The translations under genes were made by a program, and so were the position numbers. 38,326 bases of DNA from Pedobacter westerhofensis. GTDB taxonomy: Bacteria; Bacteroidota; Bacteroidia; Sphingobacteriales; Sphingobacteriaceae. The DNA lies in contig NZ_FXTN01000021.1 of assembly GCF_900182595.1 (NCBI RefSeq), positions 1 through 38,326 on the forward strand. The letters run 5' to 3'. Below are positions 1 to 8,069 of this stretch, piece after piece. A model generated the notes under the pieces. That model did no database searches. It was not told where the DNA came from and saw nothing but the letters and a program-made list of their open reading frames with translations. Every line of letters begins with the position of its first letter. Within the stretch, counting starts at the first letter, position 1.

Positions 1-2
1 CA

Positions 3-65
3 CTGGGATATCTGTCCCCGGAAGAATTTGGTAGAAATTTAAATAAACAAAATATTGCCGCTTAA
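3..65 (+). CDS. IS3-family transposase (OrfB), C-terminal end only
   Basis: The open frame entering from the left edge reads LGYLSPEEFGRNL and stops at 63-65. This matches the usual C-terminus of IS3-family OrfB integrases (GY.SP..F...). The rest of the gene lies outside the window, so whether the element is intact cannot be judged. The following bases (about 66-95) resemble an IS3-type right end, but the exact terminal repeat cannot be fixed from one end. Confidence 0.6.
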   Translation: MGYLSPEEFGRNLNKQNIAA

Positions 66-78
66 CTAAATGTCTACT

Positions 79-186
79 TTATTGTTGCAATTCCAAAATG
101 CCGATGCCTTTAAGCAAAGTACCCCATTCCAGATAAGCATTAACTAACTCTTTTTCTTTTTGCTGATTATCATAAACCCATTCCAT
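79..186 (-). pseudogene. Short open frame abutting the IS end; probable gene fragment
   Basis: A 35-codon minus-strand frame starts at 186 with MEWVYDNQQKEKELV and stops at 79-81. The composition is protein-like (charged helix, then hydrophobic residues). Its last residues are encoded inside the sequence that looks like the IS3 terminus, so the natural C-terminus was probably replaced by the insertion. No family is recognised. It could also be a chance frame. Confidence 0.25.
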
Positions 187-221
187 TATTCAAATCAGAA
201 TTTTAGTATTTGTTGATGAGT

Positions 222-455
222 TTAAATGCGATAGACCCTCTTATGATTGTCAAGAAAACCTTCTCGTCGTAGCAAAACGAAAATTCGCTCAAAGCCGTAT
301 CTGACACGCGTCTGCGCGATTTCATTTATCCGCATTTTCAGCAAGCTTTCATCACGGCGATGATGAATGTAATAATACATAGACTTCGGCAGCCGCAAAC
401 ATCGGCAGGCTCTTTGGACCGATACCCGGTAATTATTAACCATCCAATTAGCCAT
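222..455 (-). pseudogene. IS3-family transposase OrfB, N-terminal fragment
   Basis: The 77-residue product begins with the HTH_21-type segment of IS3 OrfB: RACRCLRL, then YYY, then R.RYGFERIFVLLRREG, then NHKRVYRI. Complete OrfB proteins run on for about 200 more residues carrying the DDE integrase core; here a stop follows at once. The first coding half of the element is also missing, because a VOC-gene remnant starts directly upstream of it on the other strand. It is a dead fragment, opposite in orientation to the transposase end at 3-65. Confidence 0.75.
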
Positions 456-475
456 CTCCTTTTTAATGGGACCTA

Positions 476-748
476 GGTTTTACCGAAATAATTCTCGAGC
501 CAAAGATGTCTTTCTTCCGATGTAAAATGATTGGATTTTATCTTCAAGATGCCTTTGTACAGGATTGGGTGGATAATACAATGGTCTTTATTGAGGTAAA
601 AAACCTGACTAAGGTTTATAGTGACCTGATTTCTTTAAATCTAGAAACTAAGTATCCGGAAATAAAGTTGATTCCGATTCGGTTGGAGCACTGGGGTAGG
701 GAATTTTTTCTGCATGATCCATCAGGAATACTCTGGCATGTCGGCTAG
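476..748 (+). pseudogene. VOC (glyoxalase/bleomycin-resistance) protein, 5'-truncated
   Basis: The frame encodes FTEIILEPKMSFFRC, then DWVDNTM, and ends in WGREFFLHDPSGILWHVG. That ending is the typical last strand of a VOC-superfamily metal-binding domain, where the DPSG.LWH stretch is highly conserved. VOC proteins of this type have about 120-140 residues; only about 90 remain. In-frame reading backwards runs without an ATG to a TAA at 464-466, where IS3 transposase DNA begins. An internal ATG at 506 exists but would omit conserved strands. Transposition appears to have removed the start. Confidence 0.6.
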
Positions 749-896
749 TTTAATGAATATAATATGTCTTAAAAAAGAAGATTAACTGTATATTCACTGT
801 GCTTGAATCTCAATGAATAATAATGTTTGACGAATACATAAAACGTGACCATCCATCGGTTTCATTTCCATATTTTATTGCTACTAAATCCTTCTA

Positions 897-1088
897 TTAT
901 TTATTTAGGATGCCAACTTGCTGCCAAATTGCGTTATATATCAGTCGCATTCCTTTGTGAGATGGGTGGTTTTCTATGCCACTATTGCCCCATAAACCAA
1001 AAGAATGATTACTCGGATCACTCCCCAGATAGCTAAGAGATAGAAATGGAGAGTATTTTTTCATGATATCGAATATCTGATTTAACAT
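897..1088 (-). CDS. Small hypothetical protein downstream of the HxlR gene
   Basis: A 63-residue frame starts only a few bases after the stop of the HxlR gene and runs in the same direction, so it could be its operon partner. The product begins MLNQIFDIMKKYSPF and contains an NHSFGLWGNSGIENHPSHKG stretch. There is no signal peptide or membrane segment and no family I recognise. It may be the remains of a longer gene; a competing frame of the same size lies on the opposite strand. Being a real gene is only moderately likely. Confidence 0.3.
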   Translation of the reverse strand: MLNQIFDIMKKYSPFLSLSYLGSDPSNHSFGLWGNSGIENHPSHKGMRLIYNAIWQQVGILNK

Positions 1089-1094
1089 ACATAG

Positions 1095-1466
1095 CTAAAC
1101 TGGAAGTATATTTTCTGCACTTTTATTCTTCTCAATTTCGATCTTTTTATCTCCCCATTCTTTTAAATGAGTAATGAATGGAATAAGTTCCAATCCGGTT
1201 TCCGACAATGAATATTCCACCATAGGTGGTACCTGATGATAAACCTTTCTGATAATTAAATCGTCCTTTTCTAATTCCCTGAGGGTTTGAGTTAGCATTT
1301 TAGTGGTTACATCTGCCAAAATTCTTCCCAACTCTCCAAATCGTATAATTTTATGTTCATTCAAAGACCATAGGATCCTGCCTTTATATTTACCCCCTAT
1401 TCTTCTGAAGGCATAATCAACTGAACAAGTTGGTGAATCAGAACATTTTCGCGTCATTTTTGCCAT
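1095..1466 (-). CDS. HxlR-family winged-helix transcriptional regulator
   Basis: The 123-residue length is normal for the HxlR (DUF24) family of single-domain winged-helix DNA-binding proteins, which often sense quinones, aldehydes or other electrophiles. Family hallmarks are visible: a cysteine near the N-terminus (SPTCSVDYAFRRIGGKYKG, about residues 12-30), W.L....RF.EL.R....T.KMLTQTLRELE for the recognition helix (about 33-67), then the wing with V.P.VEYSLSETG. It is divergent from two SDR oxidoreductase genes, the common arrangement in which HxlR represses a neighbouring detoxifying enzyme. An ATG three codons downstream (MTRKCS) is an alternative start. Regulation of the SDR genes is inferred from context. 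Confidence 0.9.
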   Translation of the reverse strand: MAKMTRKCSDSPTCSVDYAFRRIGGKYKGRILWSLNEHKIIRFGELGRILADVTTKMLTQTLRELEKDDLIIRKVYHQVPPMVEYSLSETGLELIPFITHLKEWGDKKIEIEKNKSAENILPV

Positions 1467-1500
1467 TACACTAATATTAAATTATTGATAATCAAATTGC

Positions 1501-1533
1501 TTACTATTTGGTAGCTAGGTTACAATTTAGTAG
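1501..1533. promoter_or_regulatory. Tandem 14-bp repeats, candidate HxlR operator
   Basis: TTACTATTTGGTAG at 1501-1514 and TTACAATTTAGTAG at 1520-1533 match at 12 of 14 positions, with a 19-bp period. Each also has a weak TAC-N6-GTA dyad. HxlR/YodB-type regulators are known to bind TACT...AGTA-like dyads. The pair lies between the divergent HxlR and SDR genes, directly upstream of the SDR promoter. Confidence 0.5.
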
Positions 1534-1537
1534 GTAC

Positions 1538-1568
1538 TTGCCACAAATATATGTACAATATACTTTTG
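1538..1568 (+). promoter_or_regulatory. Bacteroidota-type promoter of the SDR genes
   Basis: A TACTTTTG box (1561-1568) is a perfect TAnnTTTG -7 element. A TTG at 1538-1540 lies 20 bp upstream, as expected for the -33 element. Transcription would begin near 1575, about 15 nt before the SDR start codon. The repeats at 1501-1533 adjoin the -33 element, consistent with control there. Confidence 0.6.
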
Positions 1569-1590
1569 TGACCAACTAAAGTTTGATCTA

Positions 1591-2343
1591 ATGACATTGA
1601 AATTGAAAGATAAAGTTGCTGTAATAACAGGGGCAGCAAAAGGAATTGGCGCAGGGATCGCCAAGGCATATGCATTTTCGGGAGCGAAAGTCGTGGTGAA
1701 CTATGCTAAAGACAAATCAAGAGCTGAAAAAGTTGTAGAACAGATTATTGAGCTAAGTGGGAAAGCGATTGCTGTGCAGGCCGATGTTTCAAAACCGGCC
1801 GATGTTGAAAGGCTATTTAAAGAAGCAATAACAGCTTTCGATAAGATTGACATCCTTGTCAACAACGCAGGAATTTATGATGTGGTAATGCTGGAAGCGC
1901 TTACAATTGAGGTTATACAGGCTAATATAAATACGAATCTAATTGGTACTATCCTTTGTGCACAAAAAGCTGTTGAGCTGATGGGAAAGAATGGTGGTAA
2001 TATTATTAATATCAGTTCTACTGTAAGTATCAACCCTATGCCGGGCACACTGATTTATGCAGCAACTAAAGCGGCTATAGACAATGTAACTAAAGTGCTT
2101 GCCAAAGAACTAGGATCAAAAAAGATCAGGGTGAATACGATATCTCCCGGTATAACTGAAACAGAAGGTTCTCATGAACAAGGTTTTATGGGTGGCGAAT
2201 GGGAAGCGCAACTGGTTGCGCAAGTTCCTTTAGGTAGGATTGGTCAGCCGGGTGACATTGCCAAAGTTGCTGTTTTTTTAGCATCTGATGATGCAGCATG
2301 GGTGACCGGGGAAAGAATCCAGGTTTCTGGTGGACAATTATAA
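1591..2343 (+). CDS. Short-chain dehydrogenase/reductase (SDR), classical type
   Basis: This is a 250-residue cytoplasmic NAD(P)-dependent oxidoreductase with a Rossmann fold and the usual SDR length. Visible motifs are the TGAAKGIG nucleotide-binding glycine motif (13-20), an ADVS stretch, NNAG (91-94), the catalytic Ser of ISST (about 142-143), the Y156-x3-K160 pair (YAATK) and the late SPG. The C-terminal GER..VSGG is typical of 3-oxoacyl-ACP reductase/glucose dehydrogenase-like SDRs, but the substrate cannot be read from sequence. It is first in a tandem pair with a frameshifted paralogue 18 bp downstream. Both are probably controlled by the divergent HxlR regulator. Confidence 0.93.
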   Translation: MTLKLKDKVAVITGAAKGIGAGIAKAYAFSGAKVVVNYAKDKSRAEKVVEQIIELSGKAIAVQADVSKPADVERLFKEAITAFDKIDILVNNAGIYDVVMLEALTIEVIQANINTNLIGTILCAQKAVELMGKNGGNIINISSTVSINPMPGTLIYAATKAAIDNVTKVLAKELGSKKIRVNTISPGITETEGSHEQGFMGGEWEAQLVAQVPLGRIGQPGDIAKVAVFLASDDAAWVTGERIQVSGGQL

Positions 2344-2361
2344 GAAAAATCAAAAATTATT

Positions 2362-3106
2362 ATGAAACTAAAAGACAAGGTAGCAGTCATTACAGGATCG
2401 TCAAAAGGTATCGGCGCTGGAATTGCTAAAGAATATGCGAAAGAAGGTGCTAAAGTAGTAGTCAACTATGCATCAAGTAAAGAATCAGCAGACAGAGTTG
2501 TCGCCGAGATTACCCGAAATGGTGGAACAGCCATCGCTGTACAGGCAGATATTTCAAAGATTGCTGATATAAAGAGACTTTTTGAGGAGGTGAATAAGGC
2601 TTACGGCAAGTTGGATATATTAGTTAACAATGCAAGTGTATGGAGATATGAAATGTTAGCGGATTAGTGAAGAAACTTTCCAGCTACAGATAACCACAGG
2701 TTTAATGGCGCATATCTTTTGTGCACAACAGGCGGTAGCAATGTTCGGTGAAGGTGGAGGAAGCATTATAAATTTAAGTTCTACAATTAGCTTAAATCCT
2801 ATTCCAGGTACATTAATTTACTGCGCCGTTAAGGCAGGTGTTGATAGTATAGCAAAAACATTAGCTAAGGAACTTGGGCCTAAAAATATAAGAGTGAATA
2901 CAATTGCTCCGGGTATGACTGAATCAGAAGGTTCGACTGCCGATGGCAGGCCAGGAAGTGCGATGGAAAGATATTATCTTGATCAAACGCCTTTGGGCCG
3001 CGTCGGCCTGCCGTTAGATATTGCAAAAGTTGCAGTTTTCCTGGCATCTGAAGATGCTGGCTGGGTTACTGGTGAAAGAATCACCGTTGCTGGTGGCTTA
3101 TTGTAA
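2362..3106 (+). pseudogene. Second SDR gene, disrupted by a frameshift
   Basis: The first frame encodes the N-terminal half: TGSSKGIG, then QADIS, then NNAS, ending at a stop after EMLAD (2665-2667). The second half continues in the +1 frame from about 2656: ISEETFQLQ, then the catalytic Ser of LSST, YCAVK as the Y-x3-K pair, IAPG and GERITVAGG, to 3106. Joined, they form a normal SDR of about 248 residues closely related to its upstream neighbour. The change is one inserted base or two deleted bases near 2655-2668. Both halves keep catalytic residues and good coding quality, so the lesion is recent or a sequencing error. Confidence 0.85.
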
Positions 3107-3114
3107 TTATTTAC

Positions 3115-3154
3115 CCTTTCTAAAATGTATTTGTAATAATACGTTTTAGAAAGG
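3115..3154 (+). terminator. Rho-independent-type hairpin after the SDR genes
   Basis: CCTTTCTAAAA (3115-3125) and TTTTAGAAAGG (3144-3154) form a perfect 11-bp stem, extended by a few pairs toward a short loop and followed by a TTCGCTTTTTA tract. It closes the SDR transcription unit. It also overlaps the end of the small minus-strand frame at 3120-3269, so it may act in both directions. Confidence 0.7.
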
Positions 3155-3269
3155 TTCGCTTTTTATAACTATCTTCATCCTGTGGAAAAACAAAATCTAC
3201 GTATTGTCCTTCTCTATCTGCTTCGCTGACCTCAATAGCGCGTGTGTCTAATTCGTCTTGATAACTCAT
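3120..3269 (-). CDS. Small acidic hypothetical protein (49 aa)
   Basis: The frame starts with ATG at 3269 (MSYQDELDTRAIEVSEADR), continues with QYVDFVFPQDEDSYKKR and ends at 3120-3122. It has no membrane segment. The mix of acidic and aromatic residues reads like a real protein. It follows the 77-residue gene at 3293-3526 by about 23 bp on the same strand, suggesting a two-gene unit. Its stop lies inside the terminator hairpin of the convergent SDR genes. No family is recognised. Confidence 0.45.
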   Translation of the reverse strand: MSYQDELDTRAIEVSEADREGQYVDFVFPQDEDSYKKRTFLKRIITNTF

Positions 3270-3292
3270 AGCACAAGTTATATCTATAGGTG

Positions 3293-3526
3293 TTATATGT
3301 CAACTCCTGCACGCTCTAATAAAGCATCCATATCATCAGTTGTAAAATAATCATTTTGGTCTAACACCTCCCATTTGAATCCACGTTGTGATATACGACC
3401 ATGATAAAATCTATCTATATAAATTTGAAAATAGCCACCTTTCAAATATGTTAATTCGACGGTTTTGTTAGTATCGCCATATGCAGCTGCCGTCTTTTTA
3501 ATTGCGTGTAGCGACCGTTCATTCAT
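3293..3526 (-). CDS. Hypothetical protein, 77 aa
   Basis: The product begins MNERSLHAIKKTAAAYG and continues with a predicted strand-rich middle (TVELTYLKGGYFQIYID, then RGFKWEVLD) and an acidic end. It is small, soluble and single-domain with no signal peptide. I do not recognise the family. Coding quality is good and nothing competes on the other strand. It lies just upstream of the 49-aa frame and 14 bp past the end of the GH97 gene, all on the minus strand, so it may be transcribed with GH97. Confidence 0.6.
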   Translation of the reverse strand: MNERSLHAIKKTAAAYGDTNKTVELTYLKGGYFQIYIDRFYHGRISQRGFKWEVLDQNDYFTTDDMDALLERAGVDI

Positions 3527-3540
3527 CTATGGTAATAGAT

Positions 3541-5406
3541 TTACTTAATCTTCTTTAAAAGAATACAGGCTCCTCCACCAGGTGCTAACTGAACCTGAAT
3601 TTTATTGGTTGAGGTTACCCTTATCTTTTTTGAAACGTAGCCTTCTTTATGGGTACGGTAATCAGAATCTTTACTATCTTCAATAATGAGCGCCTCATAG
3701 TTGCCTTTGCCTAAAAACGAGAGTGGAATATCAAGCTTGCGAGGCTTTTCATCTGTGGCTGCACCAATTAGCCACGTGCCGTCTGCTGCTTGCCTGGCCA
3801 TGGTAATGTGTTCTCCAATAACACCACTTATGGTTTTGCTTTCACGCCAAGGCATCTTTTCTGAAGCATAAAATTCTAAAATTTCAGGATTTTTTTTGTA
3901 ATTCTCGGGAATATCCGGAATTACCGTTACGCCAGAGAACATAATCAGGGTACGTGCAGCCTCTCCAACCAAAGTAGAAGGTACTGGAGATGGTTCATCA
4001 ATACGACCAGCTTGGGTAAGATCTGCTAATCCGTTATTCAGATCAATTGGCCCAGCCAGCATGTTCACAAAAACTTCAGTTACAAACGTTTTAGGAGCGA
4101 CTGTGCGGTGTGCATCCAGTTGTGCAGGGCCATACTCACGAGTAAGTGCATTTGGAAATGTGCGTATTTGCCCATATGGATGCACTGGTCCATCGTGAAA
4201 ATCGCAGAGTAAGCGGTTTTTAGCACAGAGTGACGTAATTAGCCTTGTACGGATATTTTTTTCTTCAGGATCGCCTATCATGAAACCATATTTTATCCCT
4301 ACGGCACCCCAATCGCTATATTGCTTCAAAGTCTGTTCAAGAGGATATTTACGGCCACCTACGTCATTAATATAAAGCCAAATCCCTATACCCTTATTTT
4401 TCGCATACGCAATAATCTCGTGTACTTGTGCAACCTTGCCACCTTTTACGGGATCAGAACCTTCTGCAAATTCAGGACCGTACCAGTCAGCATCCAGCAT
4501 TAAAAAACGGATGTTATTTTCCGCTGCGAAATCAACCATGCGTTTCCAGGATGGAAGCGACATCTTATATTCAAAATTTTGCACTTTTGCACCATTTATT
4601 CTCCAGTCCCACACGGCAATCCCAGGCTTAACCCAAGAGAAATCTATATTTTTATCGGGAGCAGGGTTTAAAAGTTCAATCAGATGTGAGTCTACCAGTT
4701 CCCCTGGTGTGCGCCCGTACATCACCACTCGCCAGGCAGTGTTTGACTTCGAGGCAACTGTGAAATTCTTTGTTGCTTTTTTTGATGCCAGAATAAGTGG
4801 TTCTCCTTCCTCTAAATCTGCTTCATGTATAGCCATATAGGCATGATCATTAGCTTTAATAGTCATAACAGGCAAACGCGTTCCATCAACATCGGTTAAT
4901 TTGTCTGGGCCCAGGTTGTGTCGCTCTCCGTTATAAAACCAAGCTTCATAGTCTCCACTAAAATTAAACTGGGTCTTATCTTTTGATCTGCGACCTCCTG
5001 CCGGCCAGACATACTTAAACGCAATGCCGTTATTGTAAGCCCGGGCAACAATTTGATATGTCTGCAAATCGATTGTAATTTCATTAAATTGATCCGGAAC
5101 GATTGTCCTTTTACCCCATAAGGGTTTCCATACAGTATTTACCGAACGATGCGTTTTTTGGATAAACTCAATTCTGTTCAAACTATCCAGGCCTAATACT
5201 GACGGATTAATTAATATCTTTCCGTCTGCTTGAAACGTATACCGAATTGATTCCAGATTCGAATAGTCAAGTGTTAAAATAAGTTTGCCGTTCGGCGATT
5301 TAAGAGTTTCAGTATTGCTTTTGGTTTGTGCAATTATAGAGTCTCCAACCAGTGTGAAAAAAGCAATAACGAAGCAACTTACTTTGAAAAATCTAATGTT
5401 ATTCAT
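3541..5406 (-). CDS. Glycoside hydrolase family 97 protein, exported
   Basis: The product is about 621 residues, typical of GH97 (alpha-glucosidases such as SusB and alpha-galactosidases). From the chosen start the first 27 residues form a signal peptide (MNNIRFFKVSCF to SIIAQ). The frame stays open to an ATG at 5484, but that would bury the signal under 26 extra residues. Next come a beta-rich N-terminal domain (SPNGKL, then YNNGIAFKY), a catalytic barrel (LMLDADWYG, IWLYINDVGG, GIKYGFM, CDFHDGPVHPYG, RTFPNALTREYGPAQ) and a C-terminal beta domain (MPWRESK to the end). The position where retaining GH97 enzymes carry their Asp nucleophile (K-x-D-F) reads KYGF here. The enzyme may therefore be of another subgroup or mechanism. 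It stands alone, without SusC/SusD, so the substrate is unknown. Confidence 0.9.
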   Translation of the reverse strand: MNNIRFFKVSCFVIAFFTLVGDSIIAQTKSNTETLKSPNGKLILTLDYSNLESIRYTFQADGKILINPSVLGLDSLNRIEFIQKTHRSVNTVWKPLWGKRTIVPDQFNEITIDLQTYQIVARAYNNGIAFKYVWPAGGRRSKDKTQFNFSGDYEAWFYNGERHNLGPDKLTDVDGTRLPVMTIKANDHAYMAIHEADLEEGEPLILASKKATKNFTVASKSNTAWRVVMYGRTPGELVDSHLIELLNPAPDKNIDFSWVKPGIAVWDWRINGAKVQNFEYKMSLPSWKRMVDFAAENNIRFLMLDADWYGPEFAEGSDPVKGGKVAQVHEIIAYAKNKGIGIWLYINDVGGRKYPLEQTLKQYSDWGAVGIKYGFMIGDPEEKNIRTRLITSLCAKNRLLCDFHDGPVHPYGQIRTFPNALTREYGPAQLDAHRTVAPKTFVTEVFVNMLAGPIDLNNGLADLTQAGRIDEPSPVPSTLVGEAARTLIMFSGVTVIPDIPENYKKNPEILEFYASEKMPWRESKTISGVIGEHITMARQAADGTWLIGAATDEKPRKLDIPLSFLGKGNYEALIIEDSKDSDYRTHKEGYVSKKIRVTSTNKIQVQLAPGGGACILLKKIK

Positions 5407-5690
5407 ATGGGCGATAAATGTCAAGATCATTTTTGTCTTAGCCAAAGGAAATATTGTTTTGGAGTAAATTATTGTATTCTGCATGTGTGTTAAGTTATTC
5501 AGTACAATAAAGAAATCTCAATTTCCATATATTACCTTGGCTTTGAGAACTTCAGGGTAATATACGCCTCGGTAAACTTTGATTTTTTCATCATGTTAAT
5601 TACAGTGTTTTACCTTTTGAAACCGAAATCTCTACTTGATGAAAGTCAGGTTATGCGGGGAGGGGTCAAGTTATAAAAACATTCGCAGAG

Positions 5691-6062
5691 CTAGCAAAAG
5701 CTAGACCTGATAAGACCAAGCAGAGATGTCAAAATTGAATTTACCTCGTCTTTATCGGCTTCCAAATTGACAGACCTATATTGATCAGAATCCCTGTTAA
5801 TATGAATATCAGTTAAGATCACATTATCGGATGATACTTCCAGCTTCAGCTTAAAGATACAATGACCTGTCCAGCTGCGATGGAGAAAAACCCAATCGTT
5901 TTGGACATAAAGAAACCATCTGTCGTCCATATCCCGTGGTTTGAAACCACAAACTAAAAGCTGATACTCTTCTTTGGATAATGCCCTGTTCATTTTAGCA
6001 ACTTCACAAAGCTCGGGCATATCAAAGGTACGCCAATCATTTTTTATCACTCTATCTTTCAT
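5691..6062 (-). CDS. Hypothetical protein with WFLYVQND...HRSWTGHCIF motif
   Basis: This 123-residue soluble protein has no signal peptide. The middle (WFLYVQNDWVFLHRSWTGHCIF, about residues 48-69) resembles a segment I associate with a widespread uncharacterised bacterial family, sometimes found beside metabolite-processing or immunity-like genes; I cannot name it with certainty. The N-terminus carries DWRTFDMPEL, the C-terminus an acidic helix (EADKDEVNSILTSLLGLI). It stands alone between GH97 and a 650-bp stretch without a convincing gene. Confidence 0.7.
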   Translation of the reverse strand: MKDRVIKNDWRTFDMPELCEVAKMNRALSKEEYQLLVCGFKPRDMDDRWFLYVQNDWVFLHRSWTGHCIFKLKLEVSSDNVILTDIHINRDSDQYRSVNLEADKDEVNSILTSLLGLIRSSFC

Positions 6063-6712
6063 TGATTTCCTTTCATACGTTAACGTTAAATCTTAGCTTT
6101 TCATATTTTCATAACTGTAAGGGAATAAACATGCGGTTACTCCTCGCACTTATGTATTTAAATTTATTATTTTATTAAGGATATGCAAACATAGGAGGGG
6201 GAATTCATTATAAGATTGGCTTTTTACCCGAAATATGCTCCAATTTAGATGGTTTATATAATATAACATTTCTTACCTGGAGTGCATGTAGGATAGGAAA
6301 ATTACTGAAGCTGCATTTTTTTGAGACTTCCTTGTCGTACAAACAAGAACATATTTTTATGGTATGGTCAGCCGCATAAATATGTATTTCCAGACATTTC
6401 AACAGGGAGGTTAACAAGGTGATTACACAAAAGCGGCAGCAATTAATGATACCTTGTCCCTGTAAACTATAGCCAGGTCGCCGTTTCTTTGTAGTAATTT
6501 ACGCCCCTCATTTGTAATTCAAAATCAAAGAGGGTCGAAATACTATTATGGTCCGCAATAATCAAAATATTCGTCTTTCGCAACGATCAATCTTACTTAA
6601 TATTAAATGTAGATTTGAACTTTATAAAATCCACACGAATCCAAGCGTTGCAAATTCATATAATAATATGCTAATAAGAAGAAGTTCGAATGATTAACAG
6701 TTATGGAATTAG
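6063..6712. other. Gene-poor stretch
   Basis: These 650 AT-rich bases hold no convincing gene. A minus-strand open frame at 6208-6417 lacks an ATG and its translation resembles no protein. No strong hairpin or repeat was seen. Decayed coding DNA is possible. Confidence 0.4.
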
Positions 6713-6943
6713 CTATTTATGCGACGCAAAGAAGAAAGATAGCGCCATCAATATTCCAATGATAATAAAGAAAACACCAACAATTCTTCCAATTTTTTCG
6801 AGCATTTGTGTGGTATATGCATTCCCATAAGATTTAAATTCTTCTATTCCTGCTGAGTTTCTCCTGTTAAACTGTCGTTTATTGATTTGGAATCTTAAAA
6901 AGAAACCAGCAGCTATAAATATTATTGCCCAAATAAGGTTCAT
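6713..6943 (-). CDS. Small membrane protein, two TM segments
   Basis: This 76-residue protein has one hydrophobic segment at about 3-17 (LIWAIIFIAAGFFLR) and another at about 52-72 (IVGVFFIIIGILMALSFFF). A basic, polar loop lies between (NKRQFNRRN, then EEFKSYGNAY). The layout matches a family of small inner-membrane proteins common in Sphingobacteriaceae with no established function. It appears to be a single-gene unit. Confidence 0.7.
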   Translation of the reverse strand: MNLIWAIIFIAAGFFLRFQINKRQFNRRNSAGIEEFKSYGNAYTTQMLEKIGRIVGVFFIIIGILMALSFFFASHK

Positions 6944-7066
6944 AGTGGATCGAGTCTTGAAGTAAAAATTTATTTAATTTAATTGTCATTGATAAACATA
7001 CAAAAAGTTTTGCAAAATAGTCTTCCATCTATATGTCTGCAAAAAGCATTGCTTGACGAGGTGTAG

Positions 7067-7101
7067 TTTGAGTAAACAATTATCTTTTTGCCCTAATTTT
7101 G
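7067..7101 (+). promoter_or_regulatory. Candidate promoter for the lipoprotein gene at 7203
   Basis: TAATTTTG at 7094-7101 is a perfect TAnnTTTG box, with TTTG at 7067-7070 23 bp upstream. A second TAnnTTTG match (TAAGTTTG, 7140-7147) lies closer to the gene but has no clear -33 element. Confidence 0.4.
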
Positions 7102-7202
7102 CCTAGCTTTCATTTACAATAGTGATGGCGATAGGCTAATAAGTTTGTTTTTAAGAGTGAAAACTATTTTCTTTAAAAGTTGTTGTATTACAAATTCAAA
7201 TT

Positions 7203-7685
7203 ATGAAAGGTCTTCTACCTGTATTTATTTTATGTGCTGTTTGTTTTGGCTGCAAAAAGGATAAAAATCCCGTTGAGCAGCCGGCAGCCGTTTCGGGCAA
7301 ACTTTATGGAGTTCCTTTTACTGCGAAGGTTATTATCGAAAAATACAGCAGTTCCTTTAGAATAACCAAATATACCCCGGATGAGCTTTTTGAAATCTAC
7401 ATATCTCCAGATGCAGATAAGTCATGCGCTAGCGCGGAGGAGGCATTTTTGATACGTTTAACAGTTCCTAAAAAGGTGGGACGTTTCTTACTCAATGACA
7501 CGTATGTACTAATTGGTGATCCGCGTGATGCAACTGGTCAGTCAGGAGCTTTATTTAGTTCAGAAACTACGATCATTGAGGTGACGTCGATTACAGCAGA
7601 TAAGGTTATCGGTAAGGTGGATATAAAAGACCAGGATACCAATACAGAATTCAAAGGTAACTTTGAAGCATCGATTTGTAAATAA
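7203..7685 (+). CDS. Lipoprotein, hypothetical
   Basis: The 160-residue product has a type II signal peptide (MKGLLPVFILCAVCFGC, lipidated Cys17) followed by KKDKNP, so it should be anchored in the outer membrane or periplasmic face. The rest is predicted beta-rich (SGKLYGVPFTAK, then TTIIEVTSITADKVIGKVDIKD) and ends FKGNFEASIC, with two cysteines that could pair. This layout is common among Bacteroidota lipoproteins that assess small beta-domain ligands or have no known role. It is probably monocistronic. Confidence 0.8.
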   Translation: MKGLLPVFILCAVCFGCKKDKNPVEQPAAVSGKLYGVPFTAKVIIEKYSSSFRITKYTPDELFEIYISPDADKSCASAEEAFLIRLTVPKKVGRFLLNDTYVLIGDPRDATGQSGALFSSETTIIEVTSITADKVIGKVDIKDQDTNTEFKGNFEASICK

Positions 7686-8069
7686 CTACGTAGTCCATTT
7701 GCATCCTTCAGCTAGTCGGATTTCTATATTGAGTTCCTCGTTTAGTTCATTAATGTTGTCCATTATAACAGCTCATTTATGATTAGTTATAATAATACTA
7801 CCGCCCGTACATGCAGTATTTTATTGATCATATGCAGTAAATGACTCAGCACTGTTTATGATAGTAAAATTATGGTCACTACAAATAGAGCCGGACAACC
7901 TGTTTTAAAATCTCCACTTCTGTCTTCCATCAGCAGTAATAGCATAGATACGAATTACAGCTTCTCAAAATCTGCTGGTATTTCTACCGGAATAATCAGC
8001 TTAATAGCATAGTAAGTCATTCGAAATATCCAAACAGAGACTTATCAACAGCGTACCCAAACGGGTCTG
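7686..8069. other. Intergenic stretch without a convincing gene
   Basis: Two short frames are open: 25 codons on the minus strand near 7690-7765 (MDNINELNEELN) and about 46 codons on the plus strand near 7871-8012 (MVTTNRAGQP). Neither is long or distinctive enough to call; both could be gene remnants. No hairpin terminator was recognised. Confidence 0.35.

Noticed and set aside
4436..4840. 134-codon plus-strand frame
   Set aside because: Antisense to the GH97 coding region; a shadow frame.
6208..6417. 69-codon minus-strand frame
   Set aside because: Starts only with TTG, has no recognisable sequence pattern and lies in AT-rich DNA.
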